Assembly: GCA_031430575.1 (NCBI GenBank)
Contig: JANPBT010000026.1
Coordinates: forward strand, 62,001 to 126,000
Length of the DNA: 64,000 bases
Source of the DNA: JANMDS01 sp031430575
Lineage (GTDB): Bacteria > Pseudomonadota > Gammaproteobacteria > Burkholderiales > Casimicrobiaceae
Direction: 5' to 3'
The notes beneath the pieces are model-generated. The model was given only the letters and a program-made list of their open reading frames with translations. It had not been told where the DNA came from and searched no databases. The translations under genes were made by a program, and so were the position numbers. This document shows positions 24,879 to 33,690 of the stretch, one piece after another. How positions within the stretch are numbered: the first letter of the stretch is position 1; each line of letters begins with the position of its first letter.

Positions 24879-24929
24879 AAAGATCGTGCGCTCACTTTAT
24901 CTGTTGATGCACTCGTGCACAATCCAGTA

Positions 24930-26714
24930 ATGGAGCCCAAACAATCCCCCGCCCGTGCCGCCAACGTTGATCGTCATGTCACCATTGAAGACGTACTTTA
25001 CGGATTAATCAAAGATGGCATGGTGGATCGCAAAGTTGCCGACGGGCTGTTGGCGACGTCAAAATTGCGGCAGTATGATCATCCACTGAATTTAGTCGCA
25101 GAGCAAAAATGGCGGGCACTGACACCGCCAAATCGGGTGATGACGTTGGAAACGTTGTGCCAATGGTATGCCACGCGTATTAGCGTCCCCTACGTGCGCA
25201 TTGATCCATTTACGGTCGATTTTCAAGCGGTGAGTAGCGTAATGAGTGCGACCTACGCGAAGCGCTACAAAGTGCTCCCACTTTCTGTTACGCCAGAAAC
25301 CGTGACCATCGCAACCAGTGAGCCCAACGTGCGCTCATGGATGCCTGAGCTCGCGGGTATGCTGCGCCGTCGCATCGAAATCGTTTTCGCTAATCCGCTC
25401 GATATCGCCCGTTATAGCGTTGAGTTTTTCTCATTGGCGCAATCGGTGCGCCGGGCGAACGAGCGCACGCCAAGTGATCGCCCTGAGCTTGCGAGTTTCG
25501 AGCAACTCGTGCGCATGGGCGCTTCGGGCACGCCCGACGCCAACGATTCGCATATCGTGAAAATCGTTGATTGGTTTTGGCAATATGCTTTTGATCAGCG
25601 TGCGAGCGACATTCATATTGAGCCGCGCCGCGATTCGGGCATCGTGCGTTTTCGTATTGATGGCATCTTGCATCAGGTCTATCAAGTGCCCATTGGCGTG
25701 CTTGCGGCCATGGTGAGTCGCATCAAGCTGCTCGCGCGCATGGAGATTGTTGAAAAGCGTCGCCCACAAGATGGCCGCATTAAAACCGTTACCGCCGATG
25801 GTGTAGAAATTGAGCTGCGGGTCTCGACCATGCCAACCGCGTTTGGCGAAAAAGTAGTGATGCGCGTTTTTGATCCTGAAGTGCTGCAGCGCAGTTTCGA
25901 TGAGCTTGGATTTGTTGGTGAAGATCGGGCGTTGTGGGATAAAATGATCGCCCGCCCGCACGGTATTGTTTTGGTCACCGGCCCGACCGGCTCCGGCAAA
26001 ACGACCACGCTCTATTCCACGCTCAAACTCCTCGCAACGCCCGAGGTCAACGTCTGCACGGTTGAAGACCCGATTGAAATGATAGAGCCCGCGTTCAATC
26101 AAATGCAGGTGCAGCCTGCGCTTGGCGTTGACTTTGAAACCGGCGTGCGCACCCTCATGCGGCAAGACCCCGATATCATCATGGTCGGCGAAATCCGCGA
26201 TCTGCCGACCGCTGAAATGGCGATACAAGCGGCGTTGACAGGCCATCTCGTTCTCTCTACGCTGCATACCAACGACGCGCCAACGGCGATCACGCGGCTC
26301 ATTGATTTGGGTGTGCCGCCTTACCTGATTAATTCGACGCTCATCGGGGTAATGGCGCAGCGCTTAGTGCGCACGCTGTGCACGCTTTGCCGCGAGCCTG
26401 CAGCGCCGATGAGCGACGAGATGTGGGCAAGTTTCATAATATCGAGCCCGAATCTCCAACAAAAAAACGCTTATGCGGCTGTCGGTTGCCTTGAGTGCCG
26501 CATGACTGGCTATCGCGGGCGCGCCGGTATTTTTGAGATGCTGCTGATGAGCCCTGATATCCGAAAATGTATTTCAGCCGGTGCGTCGCTCGACTACATT
26601 CGAGAGCAGGCCTTTCGCGAGGGAATGCGCTCCTTACGCGCTGCTGGGGCAGAAAAAATCGCAAATGGTTTGACGACAGCATCGGAAGTCGAGCGGGTTG
26701 CGCCGCCGGTTTAA
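24930..26714 (+). CDS. GspE/PilB family secretion ATPase
   Basis: 594 residues. The N-terminal T2SSE_N-like region is followed by a catalytic core with DIHIEPRRDSGIVRFRIDGIL, Walker A GPTGSGKTTTLYSTL, the Asp box VEDPIEMIEP, Walker B DIIMVGEIRD and the His box TGHLVLSTLHTNDA. A CxxC pair set (CTLC and CLEC) fits the zinc region of GspE. These hexameric ATPases drive type II secretion or type IV pili. No other secretion or pilus gene is adjacent, so the partner system is elsewhere. The ATG at 24930 is chosen because the upstream extension reads through the dispersed repeat. Confidence 0.88.
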   Translation: MEPKQSPARAANVDRHVTIEDVLYGLIKDGMVDRKVADGLLATSKLRQYDHPLNLVAEQKWRALTPPNRVMTLETLCQWYATRISVPYVRIDPFTVDFQAVSSVMSATYAKRYKVLPLSVTPETVTIATSEPNVRSWMPELAGMLRRRIEIVFANPLDIARYSVEFFSLAQSVRRANERTPSDRPELASFEQLVRMGASGTPDANDSHIVKIVDWFWQYAFDQRASDIHIEPRRDSGIVRFRIDGILHQVYQVPIGVLAAMVSRIKLLARMEIVEKRRPQDGRIKTVTADGVEIELRVSTMPTAFGEKVVMRVFDPEVLQRSFDELGFVGEDRALWDKMIARPHGIVLVTGPTGSGKTTTLYSTLKLLATPEVNVCTVEDPIEMIEPAFNQMQVQPALGVDFETGVRTLMRQDPDIIMVGEIRDLPTAEMAIQAALTGHLVLSTLHTNDAPTAITRLIDLGVPPYLINSTLIGVMAQRLVRTLCTLCREPAAPMSDEMWASFIISSPNLQQKNAYAAVGCLECRMTGYRGRAGIFEMLLMSPDIRKCISAGASLDYIREQAFREGMRSLRAAGAEKIANGLTTASEVERVAPPV

Positions 26715-27036
26715 TTCATATTGAACGATCGTTCGGCGTCTGATGCTATCACCGTTCATGGCGTATGAAATTGCCCGTCGTGAGCGTCCTTAGCCAGAAA
26801 AAACGATCCCAAAAATGTCTACTTCGTAAGTCGGCGAGCATGCGCGTCGAACCTCACTTTTATTGCAAAGCGCTAAATTTCGTGCCTCAGAAAGACGCGA
26901 CCGGCTTGCCATTCATCGGTTGCAAATGCGATTCGCGCTGGTGACCCCGGCGTTCGTCGCACGCTTGTAGACCGTCGCGCAACACGCATCTAAAGTTCAC
27001 TCCATCGCAACGAAACACATCCGAAGGAGTACCACC
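26715..27036. other. 322-base gap before a small membrane protein gene
   Basis: A perfect 12-base palindrome GAACGATCGTTC lies at 26723-26734, 8 bases after the GspE-like stop; it could be an operator or part of a hairpin. No gene or dispersed repeat is seen in the rest. Confidence 0.4.
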
Positions 27037-27228
27037 ATGGACGCACTCAATACTTTCCTGATCGCTAATCTATCCTTGTCTGCAATGGCCTTTGTTGGCT
27101 TTTATAGCTTGCGCGTTGTCGCGGCTGAAGATACGCTGCGCGCACGCATGGAGCGTCGCTTAGCGGGAATGTCTGGTGTTGCAATGAGCGTTGCACTCAT
27201 GTCGTTTGTTGGGGCGATGTTTTTGTAG
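27037..27228 (+). CDS. Small two-helix membrane protein, unknown
   Basis: 63 residues with two hydrophobic helices (about 6-24 and 43-62) separated by a basic loop (RARMERR). A strong AAGGAG site lies 9 bases before the ATG. No family recognised. Its 3' two thirds overlap, antisense, the end of the cobA frame by 127 bases, which is unusual and means one of the two C-terminal regions may be over-read. Confidence 0.5.
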   Translation: MDALNTFLIANLSLSAMAFVGFYSLRVVAAEDTLRARMERRLAGMSGVAMSVALMSFVGAMFL

Positions 27229-27956
27229 TGCAAAGCGTGCGCAGCATTGCGCATTGCCTCACCAATGAGCAGTACGGCCGGGCTTGGCACTTGATGCAAT
27301 ACGATGGCGTAGTCTAGCTTGCCTAGCGTCGTCTCGATAGTGCGTTCGTCGCGCTGACTCGCGCGCACAACGATGATGCATGGTGTGTCTGGATTTGAAC
27401 CACCGTCCAGCATTGATAAGATCCATTTTGATGCTTGCCCCAATCCCATATAGACCACCAGCGTCAGTTTTGCAGCCAACAGCGTTTGCCATTGCGGAAG
27501 TTGGGCATCATCGGCGAGATGACCGGTCACAAACGCGACGCCATGGCCACTCGCCCGATCAGTCAGCGGCGTGCCAATTGCTGCGGCCGCTGCACTGCCA
27601 GCGGTGATTCCAGGAATAATTTCGTAGGCAATACCTGCGGCGCAGATTGCGGCAATTTCTTCTGCAGCGCGGCCAAAAATGGAGGGATCCCCACCTTTAA
27701 GCCGGACGACGGTATGCCCTTGCTGCGCTTCGCGCACGATCAAGCGATCAATGAAATCTTGTGGCGTCGATGCGCAGCCACCGCGCTTGCCAACGTAGAC
27801 CACCCGCACTTGCGCGCTGCAATGTAAAAGCACGGCCGCGTCAACCAAATCATCAACCAGTACGACATGCGCTTCACGCAGCGCACGCACCGCTTTTAAG
27901 GTCAAAAGCTCAGGGTCGCCGGGCCCAGCGCCGACTAAATAGACGCGTCCGCTCAC
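27102..27956 (-). CDS. cobA: Uroporphyrinogen-III C-methyltransferase
   Basis: 284 residues. GRVYLVGAGPGDPELLTLKA (3-22), the VRLKGGDPSIFGRAAEE substrate loop and IIPGITAGSAAAA are SUMT signatures. It makes precorrin-2 on the way to siroheme, the cofactor of NirB, which explains its place in the nitrate operon. It begins inside the nasA stop (ATGA overlap). The family normally ends about 25-35 residues earlier; here the frame runs on into the antisense small gene. A dispersed repeat fits in frame at the conserved AAG segment (AAICAAGIAYE). Confidence 0.9.
   Translation of the reverse strand: MSGRVYLVGAGPGDPELLTLKAVRALREAHVVLVDDLVDAAVLLHCSAQVRVVYVGKRGGCASTPQDFIDRLIVREAQQGHTVVRLKGGDPSIFGRAAEEIAAICAAGIAYEIIPGITAGSAAAAAIGTPLTDRASGHGVAFVTGHLADDAQLPQWQTLLAAKLTLVVYMGLGQASKWILSMLDGGSNPDTPCIIVVRASQRDERTIETTLGKLDYAIVLHQVPSPAVLLIGEAMRNAAHALHYKNIAPTNDMSATLIATPDIPAKRRSMRARSVSSAATTRKL
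27630..27647 (+). repeat. Dispersed repeat in cobA
   Basis: Exact core. On the coding strand it is read as ICAAGI, within a segment where relatives usually have a similar AAG sequence, so it looks blended into the protein rather than inserted. Confidence 0.9.
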
Positions 27957-30685
27957 TGCATGACCGCCATGATTTTCGTAAACGGAATTTCAGTCACACT
28001 GCGCTTGAGCTCGGGCAGGCACGAGCCACAGTTTGTGCCGCATTGGAGTTTTGTTTGCAACGTTGCGAGGCGGGCTTGCGGCGCACCATCGATTGCAGCG
28101 AGTGTCTCTGAAATTGCGCTGCGCTTTACGCCGAAGCATGCGCAGACGATGGGGCTGCTGGCGACGATCATCGCTGCTGGAGGGCGTGGCGCGAGCAGCC
28201 ATTTGCGCACACGTGCAATTGGCAACCCCGTGAGCATCATTTCGCGTAGCCACTGCGCGCTCTCGCTCGCATAAGGCGCACCGGTGAGCCGCGCGGCGAC
28301 GAGGGCATCGTCTTGCAGCCAGAGCTTGCGGGCATCGATGCGATTGCTGTCGGCGTATTCAAGGTTTGCCGTTTCGCCATCACCGATTACGGCGTCGAGC
28401 GTGGCGTGCCATGCGGCATCGGGCGGCGTTTCGGCGACGGCTTCAAACCAAATGCCCGATGCCTCGCCTGCGATGGGTATTGCATAGGCAGCGGTCAGCG
28501 CGCTTGCATGTTGCAGAAATTTGCCGCGCATGGCTTCAATCTGCGCCGCAGGTATCGAGACGAAACTCGCACAACTCCAACTGATTTTCACCACCTCGAT
28601 TTTGACGGCAGCATGTTTTAACTCCGGCTGCTTTGAACTCGGGCAAAACGCTGCGGGCATGAGCGTATTGATGCCAAGATTATGTTGACCAACAAGAAAA
28701 CTTTGCCCCCAATGCATGGGTAAATAAACTTGCCCAGAGCGCAGGCTTTCGTGCGCAAGCACTTTCACGACAATACTGCCGCGGGCAGAGCGCACGCGCA
28801 CCCACGCATCTGCGGGGATCGCGCGGCGGGTCATGTCGTCTTTGTGCATCCATACCTGCGGCGCAGATTCGTGCCCAAACGCGTGGGCGTTGCGTCCGGT
28901 GCGGGTCATCGAGTGCCAGTGATCACGCATACGGCCGGTGGTCAGAGCAAACGGGTAGGCATTGCTGGTTTTATCGGCAGTCGCGCGGTAGGGTGTAGCG
29001 ACGAATTTTGCCTTCCCATTCGCAGTAGAAAATTTGAAATCGGTATAGAGTCGCGCCGTGCTCGCGGTCGTGTAAGGCCACTGCTGCGGCCCATCGCTCG
29101 CCAAAATTTCATAGGATAAGCCCGTGATATCTAGATCGCGGCCTGCGGTCATGGCTCGATGTTCTTCCCAAAGCGCTTGCGGGTTGGGGAATTGCATTAC
29201 GCTCGCGCGCTGGGGGTGCAATGCTTTTTCAAAACGTAAGCCTGCAGCGCAGAAGATCTCCCAATCGGGTTTTGAATCGCCGAGCGGCGGGAGCGCAGCG
29301 GTGACGCGCGTAATCCGGCGCTCGGAGTTGGTCACCGTGCCCGATTTTTCACCCCAGGTTGTTGCCGGTAAAACGACATCGGCAAATGCGATAGTCTCGC
29401 TCGACGCGAAGGCTTCCTGCACGACCACGCATTGGGCTTTGCGCAAGGCTGCGTGAATGCGCGTGAGATCGGGCATCGAGTGGGCAGGGTTCGTGCAGGC
29501 AATCCAGATCGCTTTGATCTCACCGCGCTCAAGCGCGTCAAACATTTCAACGGCGGTTTTTCCGGGCGTCTCGGGTATCGTGGGGATGCCCCAGAGCCGC
29601 GCGACTTCATCGCGATGGTCTGCGTTTGATGCCTCCCGATGCCCCGGCAATAAATTAGCCAGTGCGCCCACTTCCCGCCCACCCATCGCGTTGGGTTGCC
29701 CAGTCAATGAAAACGGCCCGGCACCCGCGCGCCCGATTTGCTTGGTTGCCAAATGTAAGGCGATGAGCGCGGTATTTTTTGCGGTGCCGCTTACGCTTTG
29801 ATTGAGACCTTGGCAATACAGCGAAAGCACGTTTCCGCTTTCGGCCCACCATTGCGCGGCGGTGATGATGTCTTTTTCGGGGACGCCGCAAATGCGCGCG
29901 ACCACACTCGGGCTGGCCTCGCGCACGAGTTGGCGCAGCTCTGCAAAGCCTTCGGTGTGGGCATCAATGAAGGGTCGATCAATGTGCTCTTCCCAAATCA
30001 GCCAATGCAGCATCGCATGAAATAGCGGCACGTCTGTACCCGGCAAAATCGGCAAGTGCAGATCGGCTTGAGCCGCGGTTTCTGTGCGCCGCGGATCAAT
30101 GACGATCACGCGCGGCTTTTTTACCGATGACTCCAAGCGACGATAAAGCACCGGGTGTGCCCACGCCGTATTAGAGCCCGCAATGAAGACCAGATCGGCA
30201 TGATCTACATCTTCGTAGCAGGTAGGCACGGCATCGGCACCGAGCGTGGCTTTGTAGCCCGCGACGGTACTGCTCATGCAAAGTCTGGAATTGGTATCGA
30301 GATTATTCGTGCCCACGACCGCGCGCGCGAGTTTATTGAGCGCGTAGTAATCTTCGGTGAGCAATTGCCCAGAGCCGTAAAAAGCGACCGAATCTGCGCC
30401 GCAGGTATTGATGATTTCGACGAACTGATTCACTGCGAAATCAAGCGCGCTATCCCACGACACGCTTTCAAGCGGCGCAGCTTTTGTGGGGCGTACCTGC
30501 GGCGCAGTTAAGCGATCATCGGGGCGGGCGGTGAGGTGCAGCGCACTGCCTTTACTGCAAAGCTTACCGAAATTAGCCGGATGATTGGGATCACCGCGCA
30601 CGCTAATAATCTGCGTGCCATCGGTCGTGGCGAGCACGCCGCAGCCGACACCGCAATACGGGCATGTCGTCGCGACTTCTTTCAT
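27953..30685 (-). CDS. nasA: Assimilatory nitrate reductase, catalytic subunit
   Basis: 910 residues. The N-terminal [4Fe-4S] set is TTCPYCGVGCGV plus KLCSKG. Molybdopterin regions follow (SRLCMSSTVAGYKATLG, NTAWAHPVLYRR, LTGQPNAMGGREVG, TTGRMRDHWHSMTRTG), and a C-terminal BFD-like [2Fe-2S] domain (IVCACFGVKRSAI...CGTNCGSCLPELKR). It reduces nitrate to nitrite in the cytoplasm. The ATG at 30685 overlaps the nirD stop; a 42-codon upstream extension is rejected. Four exact dispersed repeats lie in frame, plus one decayed copy at about 29236-29255. Confidence 0.93.
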   Translation of the reverse strand: MKEVATTCPYCGVGCGVLATTDGTQIISVRGDPNHPANFGKLCSKGSALHLTARPDDRLTAPQVRPTKAAPLESVSWDSALDFAVNQFVEIINTCGADSVAFYGSGQLLTEDYYALNKLARAVVGTNNLDTNSRLCMSSTVAGYKATLGADAVPTCYEDVDHADLVFIAGSNTAWAHPVLYRRLESSVKKPRVIVIDPRRTETAAQADLHLPILPGTDVPLFHAMLHWLIWEEHIDRPFIDAHTEGFAELRQLVREASPSVVARICGVPEKDIITAAQWWAESGNVLSLYCQGLNQSVSGTAKNTALIALHLATKQIGRAGAGPFSLTGQPNAMGGREVGALANLLPGHREASNADHRDEVARLWGIPTIPETPGKTAVEMFDALERGEIKAIWIACTNPAHSMPDLTRIHAALRKAQCVVVQEAFASSETIAFADVVLPATTWGEKSGTVTNSERRITRVTAALPPLGDSKPDWEIFCAAGLRFEKALHPQRASVMQFPNPQALWEEHRAMTAGRDLDITGLSYEILASDGPQQWPYTTASTARLYTDFKFSTANGKAKFVATPYRATADKTSNAYPFALTTGRMRDHWHSMTRTGRNAHAFGHESAPQVWMHKDDMTRRAIPADAWVRVRSARGSIVVKVLAHESLRSGQVYLPMHWGQSFLVGQHNLGINTLMPAAFCPSSKQPELKHAAVKIEVVKISWSCASFVSIPAAQIEAMRGKFLQHASALTAAYAIPIAGEASGIWFEAVAETPPDAAWHATLDAVIGDGETANLEYADSNRIDARKLWLQDDALVAARLTGAPYASESAQWLREMMLTGLPIARVRKWLLAPRPPAAMIVASSPIVCACFGVKRSAISETLAAIDGAPQARLATLQTKLQCGTNCGSCLPELKRSVTEIPFTKIMAVMQ
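28538..28555 (-). repeat. Dispersed repeat in nasA (1)
   Basis: Exact core, read as IPAAQI on the coding strand, in the C-terminal linker region. Confidence 0.9.
28852..28869 (+). repeat. Dispersed repeat in nasA (2)
   Basis: Exact core, read as SAPQVW on the coding strand. Confidence 0.9.
30390..30409 (-). repeat. Dispersed repeat in nasA (3)
   Basis: Exact 20-base copy, read as INTCGADS on the coding strand. Confidence 0.9.
30494..30508 (+). repeat. Dispersed repeat in nasA (4)
   Basis: Exact core, read as TAPQV on the coding strand. About 85 bases from copy 3 and in the opposite orientation. Confidence 0.88.
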
Positions 30686-31011
30686 GCGCCGGGCACGCCA
30701 ACACTGACCACGCCATCGATCACGCGCGTTGGAAAGGCCGTGGTGCAGCCTTCGTCTGGTGCGTCGGCGCAACCCGAGCGCAAATTGATTGACCAGTTGT
30801 GGAGGGGGCACGCTACGCGATCACCAAATACGATGCCTTGCGAGAGTGGGCCGCCTTTGTGTGGGCAGCGGTCAAGCACGGCAAAGACTTCATCAATCGC
30901 ATTGCGAAAGATCGCAATTGGGGTGTCTCCGGCGTGCCATTGCCGCGCGCCGAGCGCGGGCAGATCAGCCAGCGCGCAGACCTCTTTCCAGACGACGTCG
31001 CCCGCGCTCAT
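30682..31011 (-). CDS. nirD: Nitrite reductase small subunit (Rieske type)
   Basis: 109 residues. A Rieske-like fold with CPHKGGPL (residues 49-56) and CPLHNW (69-74), so the [2Fe-2S] ligands appear intact, unlike some NirD proteins. It partners NirB in reducing nitrite to ammonium. It overlaps nirB and nasA by a few bases on each side, so the operon is tightly packed. Confidence 0.9.
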   Translation of the reverse strand: MSAGDVVWKEVCALADLPALGARQWHAGDTPIAIFRNAIDEVFAVLDRCPHKGGPLSQGIVFGDRVACPLHNWSINLRSGCADAPDEGCTTAFPTRVIDGVVSVGVPGA

Positions 31012-33467
31012 GCCGGCACTCCCGCGCCAGGATAGATTGGGATGATCGGGATGAATTGTCGCGTATCGACTTTCGCCTTAGCAAATTCTTTCCAAGGATC
31101 AGGCTCGCCATCGAGCGCAAATTGCAAGCGTTCCCAAAGTGCTTTGCGGTTCGCTGCGTCTTCCACTACTTTTTTCTTTGCGTAATCGAGGCCCACACGC
31201 TTGACGTAATGGACGGTTCGCTCTAAGTACCAGCCTTCTTCCCGGTAGAGCTGCAAAAACGCACCGGAATATTCCAGCACTTCGGCTGCTGTTTTTACTT
31301 TCACAAAAAATTCTGCGACCTCCGTTTTGATGCCGCCATTGCCTGCGACGTAGAGCTCCCAGCCAGAATCGACGCCGATAATGCCGACGTCTTTAATGCC
31401 AGACTCAGCGCAATTGCGCGGGCAGCCTGATACGGCGAGCTTTACTTTTGCAGGCGCGTACATCCGCCATAGCGCGCGCTCCAAATCTTTGCCCATCTGA
31501 GTTGAATTTTGCGTCCCGAATCGACACCAATCACTGCCCACGCAAGTCTTCACCGTTCGCAGCGCCTTTGCATACGCGTGGCCCGAAGGCATATCCAAAT
31601 CTTTCCAGACTGCCGGTAAGTCTTCTTTTTTAATGCCGAGTAAATCGATCCGCTGACCACCGGTGACTTTCACCGTGGGCACTTTAAATTTATCGACGAC
31701 ATCGGCAATGCGTCGCAGCTCGCTCGCGTTAGTCTCGCCGCCCCACATGCGCGGGATGACGGAAAACGTGCCATCTTTTTGGATATTGGCGTGCGCCCGT
31801 TCGTTGATGTAGCGGCTTTGCGGATCGTCTTCTGCTTCCTTTGGCCACGTGCTCATGCAGTAATAGTTAATCGCCGGACGGCACGATGCACAGCCGTTGG
31901 GCGTGCGCCATTCGAGAAAATTCTGCGCCGCAGGTACGGAGAGTAATTTGTGATCTCGAATCGCTTGCCGCACTTGCGCGTGGGTGCGATCGGTGCAGCC
32001 GCAGATGGGTTTATCCGCCTTTGACTCGGCACTGTACGCGCCGCCAATCGTTGACGCCAACAATTGCTCGACCAGCCCGGTGCAAGAACCGCACGAGCCC
32101 GAGGCTTTCGTGCATTTGCGCACTTCATCGAGAGTGAACAATCCGCGCTCTTTAATTGCGCGCACGATCGTGCCTTTGGTCACGCCATTGCAACCACAGA
32201 CCTCTGCGCTATCGGCCATCGCCGCTGCGCTGCTTTGCCCTTGATGCCCCGTATCGCCCAAACTTGATTCGCCGAACATCAAATGCTCGCGAATGTCTGT
32301 GATCAGGCGGCCTTCTTTCAAGAGCTTGAAATACCACGCACCATCGGCGGTATCACCAACCAACACACCGCCGATTAATTTTTCGTTTTTGATAACGAGT
32401 TTTTTGTAAACGCCACCGACAGGATCTGAGAGTGTAATTTCTTCGCAGCCCTCACCACCGGTGAAATCGCCGGCAGAAAATAAATCAACGCCAGTCACTT
32501 TCAATTTGGTGGAGGTGACCGAGCCTTGATAGCGGCCAATGCCATATTCCGCCAAATGATTGGCCACTACTTTCGCTTGCTCAAAAAGTGGCGCGACCAG
32601 ACCATACGCAATGCCGCGATGACTCACGCATTCGCCGACCGCATAAATTTTGGGGTCGTAAGTCTGCATCGTGTCGCTCACAACAAGACCGCGATTGCAG
32701 TGCAGCCCGGCAGCTTCTGCAAGCGCCGTATTCGGGCGTATGCCGACGGCCATCACCACTAACTCAGCGGCAATTGAAGTGCCATCTTTGAAGCGTACGG
32801 CTGCGACGCGGCCGCTTTCACCGCGCACCAATTCTTGGGTTTGTGCGCCTATTGCAAACTGAATTCCTTTTGCTTCCAGTGATTGCTGCAAAAGCCCGCC
32901 AGCAACCCGATCGAGCTGCCGCTCCATGAGCCATGGCATGACGTGCACCACCGTTACATTCATGCCGCGCAGCTTCAATCCGTTTGCCGCTTCTAATCCC
33001 AGCAGGCCGCCGCCAATGACGACAGCGTTGCTATATTGCTGCGTCGCAGCAATCATCGTTTCGGTGTCGGCAATGTCGCGATACGCAATGACTCCCGGCA
33101 AATTTGCGCCTTCGATTGGCAAGATAAACGGATTTGATCCCGTCGCAATCAGCATCCGATCGTAAGGCGTTGCATTGCCGTTGCTATCGATCACATTACG
33201 CTTCACGCGATCAATCTTTGCAATGGTTACGCCAGTGTTGAGCGTGATGCCATTGTCCCGATACCAATCCCAATCATTGAGCACGATCTCCTGCAGCGTT
33301 TGCTCGCCAGCCAGCACAGGCGAGAGCAGAATGCGGTTGTAGTTCGGGTGCGGCTCAGATCCAAAAACCGTTATTTCATATTTGTCGGGCGCGAGTTTCA
33401 GTAACTCCTCCACCGCGCGGATACCTGCCATTCCATTACCGATTACAACGAGTTTTTGCTTTGACAT
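31008..33467 (-). CDS. nirB: NAD(P)H nitrite reductase large subunit
   Basis: 819 residues. The FAD/NAD part has VVIGNGMAGIRAVEEL at the N-terminus and VVIGGGLLGLEAANGL near 150. Two BFD-like [2Fe-2S] segments follow (CGCNGVTKGTIVRAI...CGSCTGLVEQLL and CGCTDRTHAQVRQAI...CASCRPAI). The siroheme/[4Fe-4S] ligands are TCVGSDWCRFG and GCPRNCAES. It reduces nitrite to ammonium with siroheme, supplied through CobA. A dispersed repeat is in frame (SVPAAQNFLEW). A sigma-54-type promoter lies just upstream. Confidence 0.94.
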   Translation of the reverse strand: MSKQKLVVIGNGMAGIRAVEELLKLAPDKYEITVFGSEPHPNYNRILLSPVLAGEQTLQEIVLNDWDWYRDNGITLNTGVTIAKIDRVKRNVIDSNGNATPYDRMLIATGSNPFILPIEGANLPGVIAYRDIADTETMIAATQQYSNAVVIGGGLLGLEAANGLKLRGMNVTVVHVMPWLMERQLDRVAGGLLQQSLEAKGIQFAIGAQTQELVRGESGRVAAVRFKDGTSIAAELVVMAVGIRPNTALAEAAGLHCNRGLVVSDTMQTYDPKIYAVGECVSHRGIAYGLVAPLFEQAKVVANHLAEYGIGRYQGSVTSTKLKVTGVDLFSAGDFTGGEGCEEITLSDPVGGVYKKLVIKNEKLIGGVLVGDTADGAWYFKLLKEGRLITDIREHLMFGESSLGDTGHQGQSSAAAMADSAEVCGCNGVTKGTIVRAIKERGLFTLDEVRKCTKASGSCGSCTGLVEQLLASTIGGAYSAESKADKPICGCTDRTHAQVRQAIRDHKLLSVPAAQNFLEWRTPNGCASCRPAINYYCMSTWPKEAEDDPQSRYINERAHANIQKDGTFSVIPRMWGGETNASELRRIADVVDKFKVPTVKVTGGQRIDLLGIKKEDLPAVWKDLDMPSGHAYAKALRTVKTCVGSDWCRFGTQNSTQMGKDLERALWRMYAPAKVKLAVSGCPRNCAESGIKDVGIIGVDSGWELYVAGNGGIKTEVAEFFVKVKTAAEVLEYSGAFLQLYREEGWYLERTVHYVKRVGLDYAKKKVVEDAANRKALWERLQFALDGEPDPWKEFAKAKVDTRQFIPIIPIYPGAGVPA
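31918..31937 (-). repeat. Dispersed repeat in nirB
   Basis: Exact core, read as VPAAQN on the coding strand, within the second BFD-like segment between its two cysteine pairs. Confidence 0.9.
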
Positions 33468-33492
33468 TGATCACCTCTGTTGTGCTTTGCAA

Positions 33493-33508
33493 TGCAAGAG
33501 TGATGCCA
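33493..33508 (-). promoter_or_regulatory. Sigma-54-type -24/-12 promoter for nirB
   Basis: On the minus strand it reads TGGCAT-CACTC-TTGCA, one mismatch from TGGCAC-N5-TTGCA, about 26 bases before the nirB start codon. This fits nitrogen control of nitrite/nitrate reduction. Confidence 0.55.
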
Positions 33509-33570
33509 ACAGCGATTTCGCCGATAAGCCCTAAAAATCACCAATTTATTGCACCGCAATATTTCATTGC

Positions 33571-33585
33571 GCACTTAAATGGAGC
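33571..33585. promoter_or_regulatory. NtrC-like binding site between nirB and narK
   Basis: GCACTTAAATGGAGC is one base away from the GCAC-N6-GGTGC form. It lies 63-78 bases from each of the two sigma-54-type promoters, a usual enhancer place for NtrC. Confidence 0.4.
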
Positions 33586-33637
33586 GTGGAATGCGTGAAT
33601 GCAGGCATTGCACCCCGCTAGTTGCCTGAAAACGGTC

Positions 33638-33653
33638 TGGCACATAGCTTGCG
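33638..33653 (+). promoter_or_regulatory. Sigma-54-type -24/-12 promoter for narK
   Basis: TGGCAC-ATAGC-TTGCG matches the -24 GG and -12 GC consensus with the right spacing, 38 bases before the narK ATG. Confidence 0.65.
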
Positions 33654-33690
33654 GTTACTCAAGTAACTGCGTCTCTAAATTGATAGCCAT

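Larger units (their letters stand above)
24499..24929. other. 431-base gap holding the right direct repeat and a truncated EamA end
   Basis: After the methyltransferase stop there is about 200 bases of uncalled sequence, then the 69-bp repeat. This continues in frame as PMVKKDS and a stop at about 24787, which looks like the original tail of the EamA gene. A single dispersed repeat follows at 24859. No gene is seen. Confidence 0.6.

Noticed and set aside
24350..24964. 204-codon minus-strand frame across the island edge
   Set aside because: It is the antisense of the direct repeat and of the methyltransferase end; the same antisense peptide appears at the left copy.
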